DNA of 64,000 nucleotides from CAVRAZ01 sp963719135. Its GTDB lineage: Bacteria > Pseudomonadota > Gammaproteobacteria > DSM-19610. The first letter of the stretch is position 1; each line of letters opens with the position of its first letter. The stretch spans positions 62,001 to 126,000 of the forward strand of contig CAVRAZ010000005.1 in the NCBI GenBank assembly GCA_963719135.1. The letters run 5' to 3'. The notes beneath the pieces are model-generated. The model saw only the letters and a program-made list of their open reading frames with translations. It searched no databases and had not been told where the DNA came from. This document shows positions 62,358-64,000 of the stretch, piece after piece. Both the position numbers and the translations under genes were made by a program.

Positions 62358-62499
62358 GTCGATACTAACGTCATAACGGGTCACCAGCCGCGTGGCTGTT
62401 TGCAATCGGCGACAGTCAATCCTACTCCAAATCAACGTCTGTCCTCTTGCTGTCAACACCCGGTTTTGGCGATTAAATCACTCCGTCGCCGCGCGCCAT
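62358..62499. other. Gene-free spacer after glgP
   Basis: No gene, terminator or repeat could be supported in these 142 bp; they lead into the structured element. A minus-strand frame covering 62473-62907 lies over the structured element and looks like a composition artefact. Confidence 0.5.
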
Positions 62500-62781
62500 G
62501 GAGAGCGAAGCGAAGGCGCGTAGTCCGCGGTAGGCGTAGGCGCGGGCGTATGGCCGTAGTGGCGCGGGGCCGAAAGGTCCCAAGCCGGCGGAGGGCCTAT
62601 GCAAGCGCATCCGACACGCCGTCAAGCCATTTGCGGGAGTGCTGCGTAGCCAGCGCCGAGCGTGCGATGGTGTGGCGAAGCGGCACGGACGCAGGGCGGC
62701 CGGGGCACAATAGGCTGTCGTGACAAGCGAGGGCGAAACGGTGACTTGGACGTCCCGTTTCGCATCCCGAGCGTCACGACA
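62500..62781 (+). mobile_element. Structured GC-rich element, HEARO/omega-RNA-like
   Basis: This stretch is not coding on the plus strand and folds strongly. It holds a GAAA-tetraloop hairpin (GGGGCC 62566-62571 with GGTCCC 62576-62581), a long-range stem CTGCGT (62642-62647) with ACGCAG (62689-62694), the unpaired-looking GGGGCACAAT (62702-62711), and a terminal long hairpin of outer arms TGTCGTGAC (62716-62724) with GTCACGACA (62773-62781) and inner arms GCGAAACGG (62733-62741) with CCGTTTCGC (62755-62763). A GNRA-hairpin, a multistem core and a GGGGxACAAT-like stretch are features I associate with HEARO (IscB omega-RNA), which sits in mobile IS200/IS605-like elements and inserts at GTGA or ATGA; a GTGA is present here at 62720. 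No IscB ORF is visible. This resemblance is from memory, not from a computed match. Confidence 0.4.
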
Positions 62782-64000
62782 CACTTGTTTCAGGTTCAAA
62801 GGTGAGTTCGACGCGACCCAGGCGTTCAGTTCGGTCACACCCGCATCGCTGGAATCCACCGATGTCGCCGCAGTGTCCCCATCCAATGTGCTCAGTACCA
62901 AACTCACTGTCTACACGGGCGGCGTGGATACGGTAACCTTCTCTCTTCCATCGAGTGCCGGGCTTTGTCTGCGCAGCACTGGCAGCACGGAAGAAGTGGT
63001 GTTTCTTGGATCAAATATCGTACCGGCGATGACACCGGTTGATCTTACCAACTCCGGCGCCTGCGGTGGATCCCCGCCCGCACCCACGCCGCCGCCGCCG
63101 TCGTCGAGCACGAGTCAACACCCGGGTCACTACCTGGGTCTGTTGGATTGCTGTGATAGCCAGAGCATCATGAGCGCGTCGATCAAGGCTGGCATGCAAG
63201 GCTTCGTGAAGAGGTACCTCTGGTCTAAACTGGAACCCACGCAGGGCAACTATGACTTCTCGGAAATTCAGTCCGATCTGAACTTCGTCGCCGGCCAGGG
63301 TCTGCACCTGATCGTCATGGTCGAGAACAAGACCTTCAAGAACCTGAACCCGATGCCACCCTATCTGCAGGGCTCCCAGTACGTGCAGCCCAATAGAAAG
63401 GGCGGCTATACGGCTGTATACTGGAATTCGTATGTGGCTACCCGCTTCAAGGCAGTGCTGACTGCACTGGGTAATCGTTTTGACGGCAACGTGGCTTTTG
63501 AAGGCGTCATTCCGGGCAGCGAATCGGCGCCTGGCCTGGATGATTCGATTCTGGACGCGACCGGCTACACGCCGGAGAAATACCGTGACGCGCTGATTGA
63601 CGTGCTCACCACGACGGCGAAGGCCGTGCCTAAGTCACGCGTTTTCTGGTTCATGAACTACCTGCCGCGTAACCAGAACTATATTGCCAACGTCGCCCAG
63701 GCCGTCAGCAGCGTAGGCGTCGTCATGGGCGGTCCGGATGTAGAGCCTGACAACAGTTCTCTGGTAAATCAGGCGTACCCCTATTACGGCCAGTTCCAGA
63801 ACAAGATGGATTTGTTCTCACAGGTGGAGGATGAGTGCTATAGCTACCCGCACAAGGACACTTCATACCCGACCAAGTACTGGACCCCGTCGGAAATGTT
63901 CCGCTATGCGCGCGACAGTTTGCATGTGAAGTACGTCTTCTGGGTTCGCATTCCAGCCTCCGGCGATGGTTACGGCTGGCAAGATGCGCTCCCGGTGATT
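62720..64000 (+). CDS. Partial glycoside-hydrolase-like (TIM-barrel) protein, 5' end disturbed
   Basis: An open frame of over 425 residues that runs off the window edge. A TAG at 62711 lies just upstream; the first possible start is GTG 62720, inside the long hairpin of the structured element, and no signal peptide follows. The N-terminal part (residues about 25-115) is a beta-rich module, then a Pro/Ser linker (PPAPTPPPPSSS), then a domain with HYLGLLDCCDSQS, RYLWSKLEPTQGNYDFSEIQ and ISGSESAPGLDD-like text (here VIPGSESAPGLDD). The W-x-x-L-E-P-x-x-G-x-Y-D-F pattern is that of clan A glycoside hydrolases. The lack of an export signal for such a modular protein suggests that the original 5' end was lost or lies before the inserted element. 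Confidence 0.55.
   Translation, partial: MTSEGETVTWTSRFASRASRHTCFRFKGEFDATQAFSSVTPASLESTDVAAVSPSNVLSTKLTVYTGGVDTVTFSLPSSAGLCLRSTGSTEEVVFLGSNIVPAMTPVDLTNSGACGGSPPAPTPPPPSSSTSQHPGHYLGLLDCCDSQSIMSASIKAGMQGFVKRYLWSKLEPTQGNYDFSEIQSDLNFVAGQGLHLIVMVENKTFKNLNPMPPYLQGSQYVQPNRKGGYTAVYWNSYVATRFKAVLTALGNRFDGNVAFEGVIPGSESAPGLDDSILDATGYTPEKYRDALIDVLTTTAKAVPKSRVFWFMNYLPRNQNYIANVAQAVSSVGVVMGGPDVEPDNSSLVNQAYPYYGQFQNKMDLFSQVEDECYSYPHKDTSYPTKYWTPSEMFRYARDSLHVKYVFWVRIPASGDGYGWQDALPVI

Noticed and set aside
62473..62907. A 144-residue minus-strand frame over the structured element.
   Set aside because: It crosses the hairpins and the start of the plus-strand CDS, has Arg/Ala-rich low-complexity text and no ribosome site.
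1..64000. tRNA, rRNA genes and CRISPR arrays.
   Set aside because: None of the intergenic stretches showed a cloverleaf, rRNA text or regularly spaced repeats by eye; short tRNAs could still be missed.
62720..64000. Reading the terminal CDS as an IscB or transposase gene belonging to the structured element.
   Set aside because: The translation has a Pro/Ser linker and a glycoside-hydrolase-like W-x-x-L-E-P pattern, with no RuvC or HNH motif.

Overview
The window reads as chromosomal DNA of a GC-rich (roughly 60-65 %) gammaproteobacterium. Gene order, protein families and regulators fit a respiratory, probably sulfur-oxidising member of a Chromatiales or Ectothiorhodospiraceae-like group; the exact taxon cannot be fixed from sequence reading alone. 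Supporting points are the argH / algZ-algR-hemC-hemD-hemX-hemY block known from pseudomonads, the def-fmt-rsmB-trkA block facing dprA-smg-topA-tsaC, the hisI-hisE-tatABC junction, an FNR beside a cbb3 oxidase operon, and a rhodanese/DsrE2 sulfur-carrier pair.

Layout. 1-2.9 kb: class I adenylate cyclase (frameshifted, runs off the left edge), a PAS protein with a degenerate GGDEF domain, and a MazG-like pyrophosphohydrolase. 2.97-6.5 kb: a secreted cupredoxin and a membrane GGDEF-EAL protein. 6.6-14.7 kb: argH, the AlgZ/AlgR-type two-component pair, a periplasmic thioredoxin-fold protein, and the hemC-hemD-hemX-hemY operon. 14.8-24 kb: ferredoxin reductase, an SDR protein, an orphan ParA, ubiD, gor, aroE, hemB, an unknown protein and a MlaC-like protein. 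24.0-24.4 kb: a gene-free stretch that looks like a CsrB/RsmZ-type small RNA. 24.4-31.4 kb: rubredoxin, hemF, tsaC, topA, smg, dprA and a LysM protein, all on the minus strand. 31.6-40.7 kb: def, fmt, rsmB (frameshifted), a DUF4390 protein, an NtrY/NtrX-like pair, trkA and a TPR protein. 40.8-43.4 kb: TtcA-like protein, rhodanese, DsrE2 and dtd. 43.4-50.4 kb: ccoNOQP, ccoG, fixH, ompW and fnr. 50.6-55.7 kb: hisBHAFIE and tatABC. 55.8-62.4 kb: a frameshifted universal stress protein, PEP synthase, a fused remnant of porG/porD, and a glycogen/maltodextrin phosphorylase. 62.4-64 kb: a highly structured GC-rich segment resembling a HEARO/omega-RNA element, followed by a partial glycoside-hydrolase-like CDS without a recognisable signal peptide.

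How the parts fit. Heme supply (hemB, C, D, F and the accessory hemX/Y), the microaerobic cbb3 oxidase with its FNR regulator, rubredoxin and glutathione reductase form a respiratory and redox theme. Second-messenger and two-component genes (cyaA, two GGDEF proteins, AlgZR-like, NtrYX-like, possibly a CsrA-titrating RNA) form a regulatory theme. PEP synthase, the decayed pyruvate:ferredoxin oxidoreductase and the phosphorylase belong to central carbon and glycogen use.

The most notable items are the GGA-hairpin small RNA candidate, the HEARO/omega-RNA-like segment beside a 5'-truncated CDS, an NtrX-like protein that has lost both the GAFTGA loop and Walker B acids, a terminator that abuts the topA start codon, and the porG-porD deletion remnant. 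Three otherwise well conserved genes (cyaA, rsmB, the USP gene) each carry a single small indel, which points to either sequence errors or recent inactivation.
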